From Flavobacteriales bacterium (lineage in GTDB: Bacteria; Bacteroidota; Bacteroidia; Flavobacteriales_F; PHOS-HE28), in NCBI GenBank assembly GCA_016705955.1, contig JADJKO010000004.1:248001-312000 (forward strand): a DNA stretch of 64,000 nucleotides, written 5' to 3'. Of the stretch, positions 49,501 to 58,139 are shown piece by piece (the first letter of the stretch is position 1; each line of letters starts with the position of its first letter). Under the pieces are notes generated by a model. The model was given only the letters and a program-made list of their open reading frames with translations. It made no database searches and was not told where the DNA came from. The translations under genes were made by a program, and so were the position numbers.

Positions 49501-52426
49501 GTGCAACCACCCGATGCAGGCCTTGATGGCGCCTTGACCTTGTGCATCACCAGCCCTGCTACCGCGCTATTCGGCGCGTTGGGCGGAACGCCTCAAGCAG
49601 GAGGAACGTGGAGCGGACCATCACCAGTGGTCGGTGGACTCTTCAATCCGGCTACGATGAGCGCTGGCGCGTACACCTATACACTGATCGGCACTTCTCC
49701 TTGCCCGAACGATGCATCCACCGCGACCGTGACCGTAGTGACCGAACCCGATCCAGGTGGCCCGGGCTTCCTCACGCTGTGTGCGACCGATGCACCTGCG
49801 GATCTCTTCAGCATGTTGGAAGGATCACCCGATCAGGGCGGTGGATGGACCACACCGGGCGGCGCCACTTTCAACGGACAATTCGATCCCACGACGATGA
49901 GCGCCGGTGTGTACACCTACACGATCAACGTTCCACCGCCGTGTGCCAGCGTGAGCAGCACGGTGACGGTGGATGTGATCGCACCACCGAATGCGGGCTT
50001 GGATGGATCGATCACCCTTTGCTTGAGCGGCTCAGCCACGCCGCTCTTCGGAAGTTTGGGCGGAGCACCGCAGCTCGGCGGTACCTGGACCGCGAGCGGT
50101 GGTATACCGTTCAGCGGAACCTTCGATCCTGCCACCACTCCTCCGGGTGTGTTCAACTACACCGTTGCTGGTACTGCGCCTTGTCCTGCGGATATCGCGA
50201 GCGTCACGGTCGCGGTGACACAATTGCCGAACCCCGGCAACGACGACATCCTCAACCTCTGTATTGCAGGACCACCGATCGATCTGTTCCCCGTGCTGGG
50301 CGGAGCGGATATCGGTGGAACGTGGACCGGCCCGGGCGGTAGCGCCTTCGGCGGAACCTTCACGCCGGGAACCAACGCCTCAGGATCGTACACCTACACG
50401 GTGAATGGTGTCGCGCCCTGTCCTTCGGGTTCAGCTGTGATCACGGTGAATGTTCTTTCGAACGCTGACGCGGGGATCGATGGAGCACTCACCTTGTGCG
50501 AAAGCGATGCGCCCTACACGTTGTTCAACGCGTTGCTAGGCAGCCCTGATCCGGGAGGTTCATGGTTCGCGCCGAACGGCAGTGTGATCACCGGCTTGTT
50601 CAACCCCGCAACACAGCCTGCTGGTCAATACACGTACATCCTCTACGTGCCCGCACCGTGTGAGAACGATACCGCCGAAGTGCAGGTGAACTTGATCCAA
50701 CCGGTTGATGCAGGAACGGATGGCAGCGCGACGATGTGTTCCAACGATGCACCGCTCACACTCTTCAATGTGCTGGGTGGAAGCCCTGATACCGGCGGCG
50801 CATGGAACGGCCCTGTCGGCGTATCGGAAGGCATCTTCGATCCTAGTGCTGACACCCCCGGTGGCTATGTGTACACCGTGATCGCCACCGCACCGTGCCC
50901 GAACATGAGCGCGACGGTGGATGTGGATGTGAACCCCTTGCCCGATGCGGGATCGAATGGAGCGATCACCCTATGTCCGGAAGCGGCTCCGATCCAACTC
51001 TTCACGTTGTTGGGCGGTACGCCGATGAGCGGCGGCACTTGGACCGGTCCCGGCGGTGCGGCGAGCAACGGCGTCTTCGATCCTGCGACGAGCGCACAAG
51101 GCGTTTATACCTACACGGTCCTTGGTATCCTGCCGTGCCCGAACGCATTGGCGAGTTCCACAGCGACGGTCTTCCTGATCGCACCACCGAATGCAGGTCC
51201 TGACGCGGTGAGTTGCACGCTTGAGTTCACATTGAACGCGACGGGTAACTGGGCCAGTGGTACATGGAGTGGACCAACGGGGATCACATTTTCAGACCCC
51301 ACTGATCCTGCGAGCGGTGTGACCGCGATCGCAGGCGGTTCCTACACCTTCACGTGGAACGTGCTCTCCAGCGATGGCTGCGGCACGCAGGACCAGGTGA
51401 CGATCACCTTCACCGATGCGATCATACCCGTAGTGGCCGTGACCGATGCGATCTGCAACAGCGCGTGCGATGGCACCGCACAAGTGGCGGCCACCGGCGG
51501 CAATACGGTGGGCGGCGTGTACAGCTACCAGTGGTCCAACGCGATCGCCGGGAACACGCCGAATGCGACCGCGATCTGTGCGGGCAGTTACACCGTCACG
51601 GTCCTCGACATGAACAACTGCAACACCATCGCGCCGTTCACGATCGGAGAACCGGAGGTATTGGTGATCGATGCGATCGTGGATACCGACGAGACCTGCC
51701 CGGGTGATTGCGACGGTAGCATCACGATCAACGATCCGCAGGGTGCGATGTATAGCATCAACGGCGGGACGAGCTTCGTCGGAACGAACGTGTTCACCGG
51801 TCTTTGCCCCGGGGCATTCGTGATCGTGATGCAGGATGCGAACGGCTGCTTGGCCAGCGGCGGCGCCGCGATCGCGCCTGCCGCTCCGGTGATCGCGGGC
51901 TTCACCTACGCGCCTGAGACGCTACTGGTGAACAACCCGGTGGCGCAATTCGCGAACACCTCCACCCAGAACGCGGTCTCCTTCACTTGGGACTTCGCTG
52001 GACTCCGGATACAGCAACGTGGCCTCACCCAGCTTCACCTTCCCCGGCGGGCTTGGCGACACCTACATGATCTGCTTGACCGCTGTGACGATCAACGGCT
52101 GTACGGACACGTACTGCGAGCCGGTCGAGGTCTTCGATGTGCTGCTCGTCCACGTGCCCAACGTCTTCACCCCGAACAAGGACGATGTGAACGAGGGCTT
52201 CATGCCGGTCTTCAACCTGCCATGGGCCGTGCGTGATTACGAGTTCAACATCTTCAACCGGTGGGGCGAGCGCTTGTACACCACACAAACCGTTCACGAG
52301 AAATGGGATGGTTTCTACATGAACTACATCGTGCAGAACGACGTGTATGTGTGGACCCTGAAGTGCTACGACAAACTCACCAACGAGTTGATCGAAAGGG
52401 TCGGGCACGTGACGGTGTTGCGGTAG
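40536..52426 (+). CDS. Giant repeat adhesin (about 3,960 residues), type B sorting domain, frame broken at four places
   Basis: A signal peptide region (RNAFGILVLLLSASAFAQ) precedes the shared CUB-like, PKD (RRWDFGDGTIVNNAP), P-domain-like (ICVQMEHSFIGDLVINIISP) and DAFGDGWTG modules. About 36 modules of 79 residues follow (42.68-51.17 kb), then an SprB-like pair, a PKD (FTWDFA...DSGYSNVASPSF) and the type B end (VHVPNVFTPNKDDVNEGFMP; FNIFNRWGERLY). Breaks: an in-frame TAA at 43542-43544 in a garbled stretch; a one-base loss at about 44275; a 58-bp loss at about 46565; one extra G at 52000/52001. Frames resume at once after each, so I read one gene. The protein would be a long surface filament anchored or released by T9SS. 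Confidence 0.8.
42680..51170 (+). repeat. Array of about 36 modules of 79 residues (237 bp) inside the giant adhesin
   Basis: Each module has the frame ...GTPGNITLCSTDAAASLFAQ, LGGTPDAGGAWSGPSPVVGG, MINPATMSAGVYTYTVNGTA, PCPNESATVTVTINTPP. Two cysteines per module (LC and PCPN) could form one disulfide. Modules about 4-19 (43.39-47.11 kb) are nearly identical in DNA; those outside are diverged. Modules 21-28 alternate two types (NAGTPGNATLC and NAGTDGAITLC), giving a 474-bp higher-order unit. An Ig-like beta-sandwich is the likely fold; no named family is claimed. Confidence 0.88.
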
Positions 52427-52501
52427 GTCGCTGACATGCCTCCAGGCAATAATTGGCCGGTCCAACGTTATGAATGGACCTCCTTCACATTGCGCCACTT
52501 C

Positions 52502-54214
52502 ATGTATGCACCGCGCTCCCATATAGGCCGGATCGTAGCCGTCGGATCCTTTTCCATTGCGATGCTTCCGGGCTCTTCTCAACCGTGCATGGCGGTTATT
52601 TCAGGAGCCGACACGGTCAAGACATGTCGGCTGGATACCATTGCTTTCGATGCAAGCGCATCAATTGCGACGGTCGGAGCCAACATCATCTCTTACGACT
52701 GGTACTTCGGCGATGCGACAACGGGTGTCGGAGCTCTTACATCGCACGTGTATGGAACCACGGGTGCAAGGCGCGTTCATCTCCGGATCGCTGATGATAT
52801 TGGATGTGTCGACACCAGTTCCGTTGTCGTTCTCGTAGCCCAACCTTTTGGCTTCGATCTGCAATCACCCGGCCCGATCATCTGCTTCGGTGATACACTT
52901 GAACTGGATGCATTCTTCCCGACATGGGCATCCGTACAATACTTGGAACCAGGAATCCCTCCAGCGATCAACGGTGAGATCGTCGATCTGGATACATCGG
53001 TCTTCGACATTGAGATCGACGGATTCGGAGTTGGAGAAGTCCTTGTTGACACGAACTCGATCGCAGCGATCTGCGTCGCGATGGAACATAGCTTCATGGG
53101 CGATCTGGGAATGCAGGTCATCTGCCCGAATGGACAAAGCCTCACTCTACACGACCACCAAGGGGGCGGAACCGATCTCGGGCGGGCCATTGGCGGATCG
53201 AATAATTCCATCCCTGGATCCTGCTGGAATTACTGCTGGTCCCCGGTCCCGGATCATGGAACATGGGCGGAGTGCGCATACAGCGGCATCACACCGAATA
53301 TCCTGATCACGCCGGGTGGTGCGAATTCAGGCTCGCTGGCACCCGGTATCTATCGCAGTTCCGGGTCATTCTCCGATCTGTTGGGCTGCCCCCTGAATGG
53401 AACCTGGACGATGCGCATTGTCGATGGGTTGGGTGGCGACAACGGATTCTATTGCACGTGGGCGATCCATTTCAACGCCACTGATCTTCCGGACCTGAAC
53501 CCGCCGGATCTTATCACCATGGCTCCGAACGTTTCGACCAGTTGTGATTCGACATTCTGGACGGGACCCGATATCCTACCGACGGTTCCCTGCGATCCAA
53601 TGGTCGCCCTGCCCCTAAGCATAGGCCTGTTCACCTACCAGATCACCGCGTTGGATGACTTCGGCTGCTCCCGACATGATCAGCATACGATCGAAGTGAT
53701 CGATATCGTTCCGGAAATAACAGGCAGCACCACCCCACCGTTCGGGATCTCCATACCGTATGCCGTGCAACCGGTATTGGGGGCTACGTATTCATGGACC
53801 GTACTGGGAGGGGCGATCATCGTGGGTGGCGCAACGCCAACTCCGGAAGTCGCGTGGTTCTCTGCATCATCAGTCCACTGGCTTGCGGTGTTGGAGGCCA
53901 AGGCCGGCTGTCAAGGTCGGGACACGCTGTACATCGAAAACGTCATTGGGCTATCGGAAGGATCAGCGGACGCATTCACGATAGGTCCGGTTCCAGCGGA
54001 CGGTGAATCGATCCTTCAATTTGGAACTGTCACCGGGGTGCGGACCGTGCAGATCGTGGATGGCTACGGCAGGACCCTGATCGAAGAACGTGCGATCGAT
54101 CGGGTATCGAGCATTCACCTCATCACTTCCGGTCTTGCATCCGGTCCTTACGTCGTGGCATTGATCGGTGAACATTCAAGGTTCTTCAGATCATTCGTGG
54201 TTCAACACGAATAG
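52502..54214 (+). CDS. Secreted PKD and P-domain-like protein with T9SS type A sorting domain
   Basis: 570 residues from the ATG at 52502 (MYAPRSHIGRIVAVGSFSIA, signal-like); a start at 52436 would add 22 residues and is 9 bp after the adhesin 3 stop. A PKD domain (SYDWYFGDATTGVGALTSHV) is followed by the P-domain-like module found in adhesins 1-3 (ICVAMEHSFMGDLGMQVICP ... NYCWSP) and a short Ig-like part. The C-terminus (IGPVPADGESILQFG...ASGPYVVALIGEHS) is of type A, unlike the type B ends of its three neighbours. Codon use seems less GC-biased than the flanking genes. Probably co-transcribed with adhesin 3. Confidence 0.82.
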   Translation: MYAPRSHIGRIVAVGSFSIAMLPGSSQPCMAVISGADTVKTCRLDTIAFDASASIATVGANIISYDWYFGDATTGVGALTSHVYGTTGARRVHLRIADDIGCVDTSSVVVLVAQPFGFDLQSPGPIICFGDTLELDAFFPTWASVQYLEPGIPPAINGEIVDLDTSVFDIEIDGFGVGEVLVDTNSIAAICVAMEHSFMGDLGMQVICPNGQSLTLHDHQGGGTDLGRAIGGSNNSIPGSCWNYCWSPVPDHGTWAECAYSGITPNILITPGGANSGSLAPGIYRSSGSFSDLLGCPLNGTWTMRIVDGLGGDNGFYCTWAIHFNATDLPDLNPPDLITMAPNVSTSCDSTFWTGPDILPTVPCDPMVALPLSIGLFTYQITALDDFGCSRHDQHTIEVIDIVPEITGSTTPPFGISIPYAVQPVLGATYSWTVLGGAIIVGGATPTPEVAWFSASSVHWLAVLEAKAGCQGRDTLYIENVIGLSEGSADAFTIGPVPADGESILQFGTVTGVRTVQIVDGYGRTLIEERAIDRVSSIHLITSGLASGPYVVALIGEHSRFFRSFVVQHE

Positions 54215-54241
54215 CTTGTTGGCCCAACTCTCCAGAACATA

Positions 54242-54269
54242 CGAAAGCCCCGTGAGAACGGGGCTTTCG
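54242..54269. terminator. Bidirectional terminator between the adhesin block and gyrB
   Basis: Perfect 12-bp stem CGAAAGCCCCGT / ACGGGGCTTTCG with a GAGA loop, 27 bp past the plus-strand stop and 20 bp past the gyrB stop. Confidence 0.85.
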
Positions 54270-54289
54270 CATTGGTCATTGGTTGTGGA

Positions 54290-56269
54290 TCAAACGTCCA
54301 GCTTGGCGTAGATCGCGTTCTTCTCGATGAACTCGCGACGCGGTGGGACCTCATCGCCCATGAGCATGCTGAAGACCCGATCGGCCTCGGCGCTGTTCTC
54401 GATGGTCACTTGGCGTAGCGTGCGGCGGCTCGGATCCATCGTGGTCTCCCACAACTGCTCGGCATTCATTTCACCCAGACCCTTGTAGCGTTGAATGCCG
54501 ACGTTCACGTCCTTGTTGCCGGCCTTCATCCGTTCCACCACCATTTCGCGTTCGGCCTCGGACCAGCAGTACACCTGCTCCTTGCCCTTCTTTACCAGAT
54601 AGAGTGGTGGCGTAGCGATGTAGAGGTAGCCCTCTTCGATCAGCGCCTGCATGTGGCGGAAGAAGAAGGTCATGATCAACGTTTGGATGTGACTGCCATC
54701 CACGTCAGCGTCGCACATGATCACGATCTTGTGGTAGCGCAGCTTGGCCATGTTCAGCGCCTTGCTGTCGTCCTCGGTCCCGATGGACACGCCCAGCGCT
54801 GTGTAGATGTTCCGGATCTCCTCGTTGTCGAGGATCTTGTGCTGCATCGCCTTCTCCACGTTCAGGATCTTTCCACGCAGCGGAAGGATCGCCTGGAACT
54901 CGCGGTTTCGGCCCTGCTTGGCGGTTCCACCGGCGGAGTCTCCCTCGACAAGGAAGAGCTCGCTCGCACTGGCATCCTTGCTTTGGCAATCGGCGAGTTT
55001 TCCGGGCAGTCCGCCACCGGCGAACGCGCCTTTGCGCTGCACCAATTCGCGGGCTTTGCGCGCCGCATGGCGCGCCGTGGCGGCCAGGATCACCTTCTCG
55101 ACGATCTGCTTGGCGTCGCGTGGGTGCTCTTCGAGGTAGTTGTCGAGCATCTCGGCCACGGCCTGATTCACCGCACCGCTCACCTCGCTGTTCCCGAGCT
55201 TGGTCTTGGTCTGTCCCTCGAACTGGGGCTCCTGCACCTTCACGCTGATCACCGCCGTGAGTCCCTCGCGGAAGTCATCGCCACTGATCTCGAACTTCAA
55301 TTTGGATGTAGCGCCGCTGTTGTCGGCGTACTTCTTCAGCGTGCGTGTAAGACCACTGCGGAAACCGGCGAGGTGCGTCCCACCCTCGTGGGTGTTGATG
55401 TTGTTGACGTACGAATGCAGGTTCTCGTTGAAGGAGTCGTTGTAGACCATGGCGATCTCCACCGGGATACCGGACTTCTCCCCTTCCATGTAGATCACCT
55501 CCTCGATCAACGAATTGCGCGTGCCGTCGAGATACTTCACGAATTCCACCAGACCCAGTTCGCTCAGGAAGGTGTCGGTGACGAAGCTGCCGTCCGTGTT
55601 GGTGCGGCGCTCATCGGTGATCTTCAGCGTGATGCCCTTGTTGAGGTAGGACAATTCACGCAACCGCGAAGAGAGCGTGTCGTAGTTGAACTCGCTCACT
55701 TGGAAGATGGTGAGGTCGGGTTGGAAGTTCACGATGGTTCCACGATCCTCCGTGGTGCCGATCTCGCGCACGGCGTACTTCGGCTTGCCCTCGCTGTACT
55801 CCTGCTCATAGACCTTTCCATCGCGGTGTACCTCCGCTCGCAGCATGCTGCTCAGCGCGTTCACGCAGCTCACACCCACGCCGTGCAATCCACCGGACAC
55901 CTTGTAGCTGTCCTTGTCGAATTTGCCACCTGCGTGCAGCACGGTCATTACAACCTCCAGCGCGCTGCGCTTCTCCTTGGCGTGCATGCCCACCGGGATG
56001 CCACGACCGTTATCCTTCACGCGGATCCCGTTCGTGGGCGTGATCGCCACATCGATGGTATCGCAATGACCGGCCAAGGCCTCGTCGATGCTGTTATCCA
56101 CCACCTCGTAGACCAAGTGGTGCAGGCCCTTCACACCGATATCACCGATGTACATGGCGGGGCGCTTCCGCACCGCCTCCAGACCTTCCAATACTTGTAT
56201 GCTATCGGCTGAATAATCGGCCGCTGCCTGCTTCTTTCGTTCGCTCTTTTCCACTGCTGTCTCGGACAT
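54290..56269 (-). CDS. gyrB: DNA gyrase subunit B
   Basis: ATPase subunit of gyrase (negative supercoiling). 659 residues; it lacks the large insertion of the enterobacterial protein, as usual in Bacteroidota. GHKL ATPase motifs: YEVVDNSIDEALAG, DNGRGIPVGMH and GGLHGVGVSCVNAL. The transducer has a QTKTKLGNSEV segment. TOPRIM motifs are EGDSAGGTAKQ, PLRGKILNVEKA and CDADVDGSHIQTLI; the C-terminus RYKGLGEMN...QLWETTMDPS is typical. The ATG at 56269 (MSETAVEKSERKKQ) is chosen. It is preceded by a likely promoter and followed by a terminator, so it forms its own unit. Confidence 0.97.
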   Translation of the reverse strand: MSETAVEKSERKKQAAADYSADSIQVLEGLEAVRKRPAMYIGDIGVKGLHHLVYEVVDNSIDEALAGHCDTIDVAITPTNGIRVKDNGRGIPVGMHAKEKRSALEVVMTVLHAGGKFDKDSYKVSGGLHGVGVSCVNALSSMLRAEVHRDGKVYEQEYSEGKPKYAVREIGTTEDRGTIVNFQPDLTIFQVSEFNYDTLSSRLRELSYLNKGITLKITDERRTNTDGSFVTDTFLSELGLVEFVKYLDGTRNSLIEEVIYMEGEKSGIPVEIAMVYNDSFNENLHSYVNNINTHEGGTHLAGFRSGLTRTLKKYADNSGATSKLKFEISGDDFREGLTAVISVKVQEPQFEGQTKTKLGNSEVSGAVNQAVAEMLDNYLEEHPRDAKQIVEKVILAATARHAARKARELVQRKGAFAGGGLPGKLADCQSKDASASELFLVEGDSAGGTAKQGRNREFQAILPLRGKILNVEKAMQHKILDNEEIRNIYTALGVSIGTEDDSKALNMAKLRYHKIVIMCDADVDGSHIQTLIMTFFFRHMQALIEEGYLYIATPPLYLVKKGKEQVYCWSEAEREMVVERMKAGNKDVNVGIQRYKGLGEMNAEQLWETTMDPSRRTLRQVTIENSAEADRVFSMLMGDEVPPRREFIEKNAIYAKLDV

Positions 56270-56307
56270 GGTTCCTGTGATTCTTCCCGGTACTTTTTCC
56301 GGGCTCC

Positions 56308-56315
56308 CAAAGGTA
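56308..56315 (-). promoter_or_regulatory. Putative -7 element for gyrB
   Basis: The minus strand reads TACCTTTG, a full match to TAnnTTTG, 38 bp before the gyrB ATG. The -33 box is not evident; the upstream stretch is a G-rich run. Confidence 0.5.
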
Positions 56316-56377
56316 CCCCGCAGCCCCCGGCCGGATTGGGCGATTTCCCAACAGCCGCGCGGACTTTGTTGATATTT

Positions 56378-56401
56378 AACAGGCGAATTCCCTTGCCTGT
56401 T
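56378..56401 (-). terminator. Weak hairpin after the outer-membrane barrel gene
   Basis: Stem AACAGGC/GCCTGTT with a 10-base loop, 31 bp past the barrel gene stop. No T-tract follows, so termination is uncertain. Confidence 0.4.
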
Positions 56402-56432
56402 CCAAGTGGATCACTTCGAGAAAAGGATACCC

Positions 56433-58139
56433 CTAGAACGCATACGTCGCGCCCACCAGCACCATGCCCCGCTGGACCGGGTATTGATACCAGCGCTCGT
56501 ACTTACTGGCGCTTAGGTTGCTCACGTCCAGGAACACGCTGAGCCGCTTGGTATAGCGGTATTCCGCCCCGAGGTAGAGGTCGAGGTAGCCATCCAGGTC
56601 GGTACGCGTGGCCAGGTTCACCACGTTCGGATCATCACTGGACTCGGGAGCTCGGTAGGCGGGGCGTTTCCCGAGGAAGAGCGCTTCGGCTTTCAGGATC
56701 AGCTTATCACGCATCGTGTACCGCGCGGCGAAGGTGAGTTTGTACGGCGGCAGGTTCCAGGGTTCGTCCTGCACCTTCATGGTGTACGTGTACACATCCA
56801 CGCGGGCACTGAAGCGGATCTCCTCGGTCTTGCTGTAGGTGATCTCACCGCTCAGGTCGAGGACGTCCACCTCGTCGTAGATCACGGCCATGCGATCGCC
56901 GAAGGGTAGGTTCGGGACGTTCACGAACAGCGCCATGTCATCATACGCGCTCTTGCTGGCCCGCACATCGAAGCCGAGGTTGTTCATGAAGCTGCCACGC
57001 ATACCGAGATAGATGTCATACAGCTTGCTGGTGTTGCTCAAGGGCGGCCCACCGCCCAACCACGGGTTCTGGCGGGTGAGGCTGCGGAAGCTGTTCCGTT
57101 GGCGTGATCCCTCCAACCCGATGTAGGGCACCAGGATGTTGTTGAAGAGGCCATAGTGCGCATAGGCCTGCGGGAAGAAATGGAAGGTGGTCTCACCCAA
57201 GGCATCGAGATACATACCCACTCCGGCGCGGACGAAGTACCGCTGGCCCACGGTGCGCACGCTCGGCATCAGCCCAAGCAACACACCATTCTGTTTGATC
57301 TCGCCCAAGCCGCCGTCGAGTTTGCCGGTGTATGCGTTATTGTCGATGAGCAAACCTGCACTGAAGTACTCGGTGTTCTCCTGCTTGCCCACCTCAGCGG
57401 TCACGCGCAAATTCGTCTCACGGCTCTCGCTGAGGTTGCTGTACGAGTGTACTTCCAAGCCGATGTCGTGCGCGATCTTGGTGCTGTCCGTGTATAGGCT
57501 GCGAAGGCGCGCGGCGAATCCGATGTCGTTGTAGAACTGCTTCTTGTCATCGTCGCCGGAGTTCGGTGCATTGTCGATCGCGTTCTCCAAGCTGTCCGTG
57601 GAGGTGTATCCGAAGTAGCTCACGCGGCGACGATCGTACATCAAGCGGCCGCTGGCCTCATGGTCGGGCAGGAAGTGCTTGTAGAAGCCGTCCACGCTGT
57701 TGAAGCTGTAGTCGCTAGGCCCCACGTCATCCAGTCCACCGTTGCTGCTCATGTGTTTCAGGTGGATGCCGTAGCCGTTCTGCCGCGATCGCGATTGATC
57801 GTAATACAATTCACCCAGCGGTGTGGTGTACAAACCGAATCCGCCCTTCAGGAACCCCTTGTAGAGTTTCTCCTGCATCGCAGAAACCGTGAGCCTGGCT
57901 GCCGACAGACTATCCACCCGTGCAGGGATCTCCGCTTTGGCAGGTAGCAGATTGTACCGTACCGGGATGTCCGCGAGTACGGTGTCGATCGGTTCCGGGC
58001 GCAGGTCAAGCTTCTGCGCATCGGCAAGCGTGGGGTTCCAGATGCCTTGGATCACATAGCCGCCATCACCTTGTGCATAGGTCGAAACGCTGAACGACAG
58101 AACGGCGACCCCCGCGAGTATCTTCTTCATGGTTCTCAT
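56433..58139 (-). CDS. Outer-membrane beta-barrel protein (TonB-receptor-like barrel, no plug)
   Basis: 568 residues. Signal peptide MKKILAGVAVLSFSVSTYAQ (from the second ATG at 58130; the first is at 58139). A short periplasmic part is followed by many alternating amphipathic strands (GFLKGGFGLYTTPLGELYYD, YGIHLKHMSSNGG, KTEEIRFSARVDVYTYTMKV). It ends in a classic barrel terminus with final aromatic residue (VGATYAF). No TonB box or plug domain is apparent, so a receptor function is not claimed. It overlaps the upstream TPR gene by four bases (ATGA), implying the two products work together at the outer membrane. Confidence 0.8.
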   Translation of the reverse strand: MRTMKKILAGVAVLSFSVSTYAQGDGGYVIQGIWNPTLADAQKLDLRPEPIDTVLADIPVRYNLLPAKAEIPARVDSLSAARLTVSAMQEKLYKGFLKGGFGLYTTPLGELYYDQSRSRQNGYGIHLKHMSSNGGLDDVGPSDYSFNSVDGFYKHFLPDHEASGRLMYDRRRVSYFGYTSTDSLENAIDNAPNSGDDDKKQFYNDIGFAARLRSLYTDSTKIAHDIGLEVHSYSNLSESRETNLRVTAEVGKQENTEYFSAGLLIDNNAYTGKLDGGLGEIKQNGVLLGLMPSVRTVGQRYFVRAGVGMYLDALGETTFHFFPQAYAHYGLFNNILVPYIGLEGSRQRNSFRSLTRQNPWLGGGPPLSNTSKLYDIYLGMRGSFMNNLGFDVRASKSAYDDMALFVNVPNLPFGDRMAVIYDEVDVLDLSGEITYSKTEEIRFSARVDVYTYTMKVQDEPWNLPPYKLTFAARYTMRDKLILKAEALFLGKRPAYRAPESSDDPNVVNLATRTDLDGYLDLYLGAEYRYTKRLSVFLDVSNLSASKYERWYQYPVQRGMVLVGATYAF

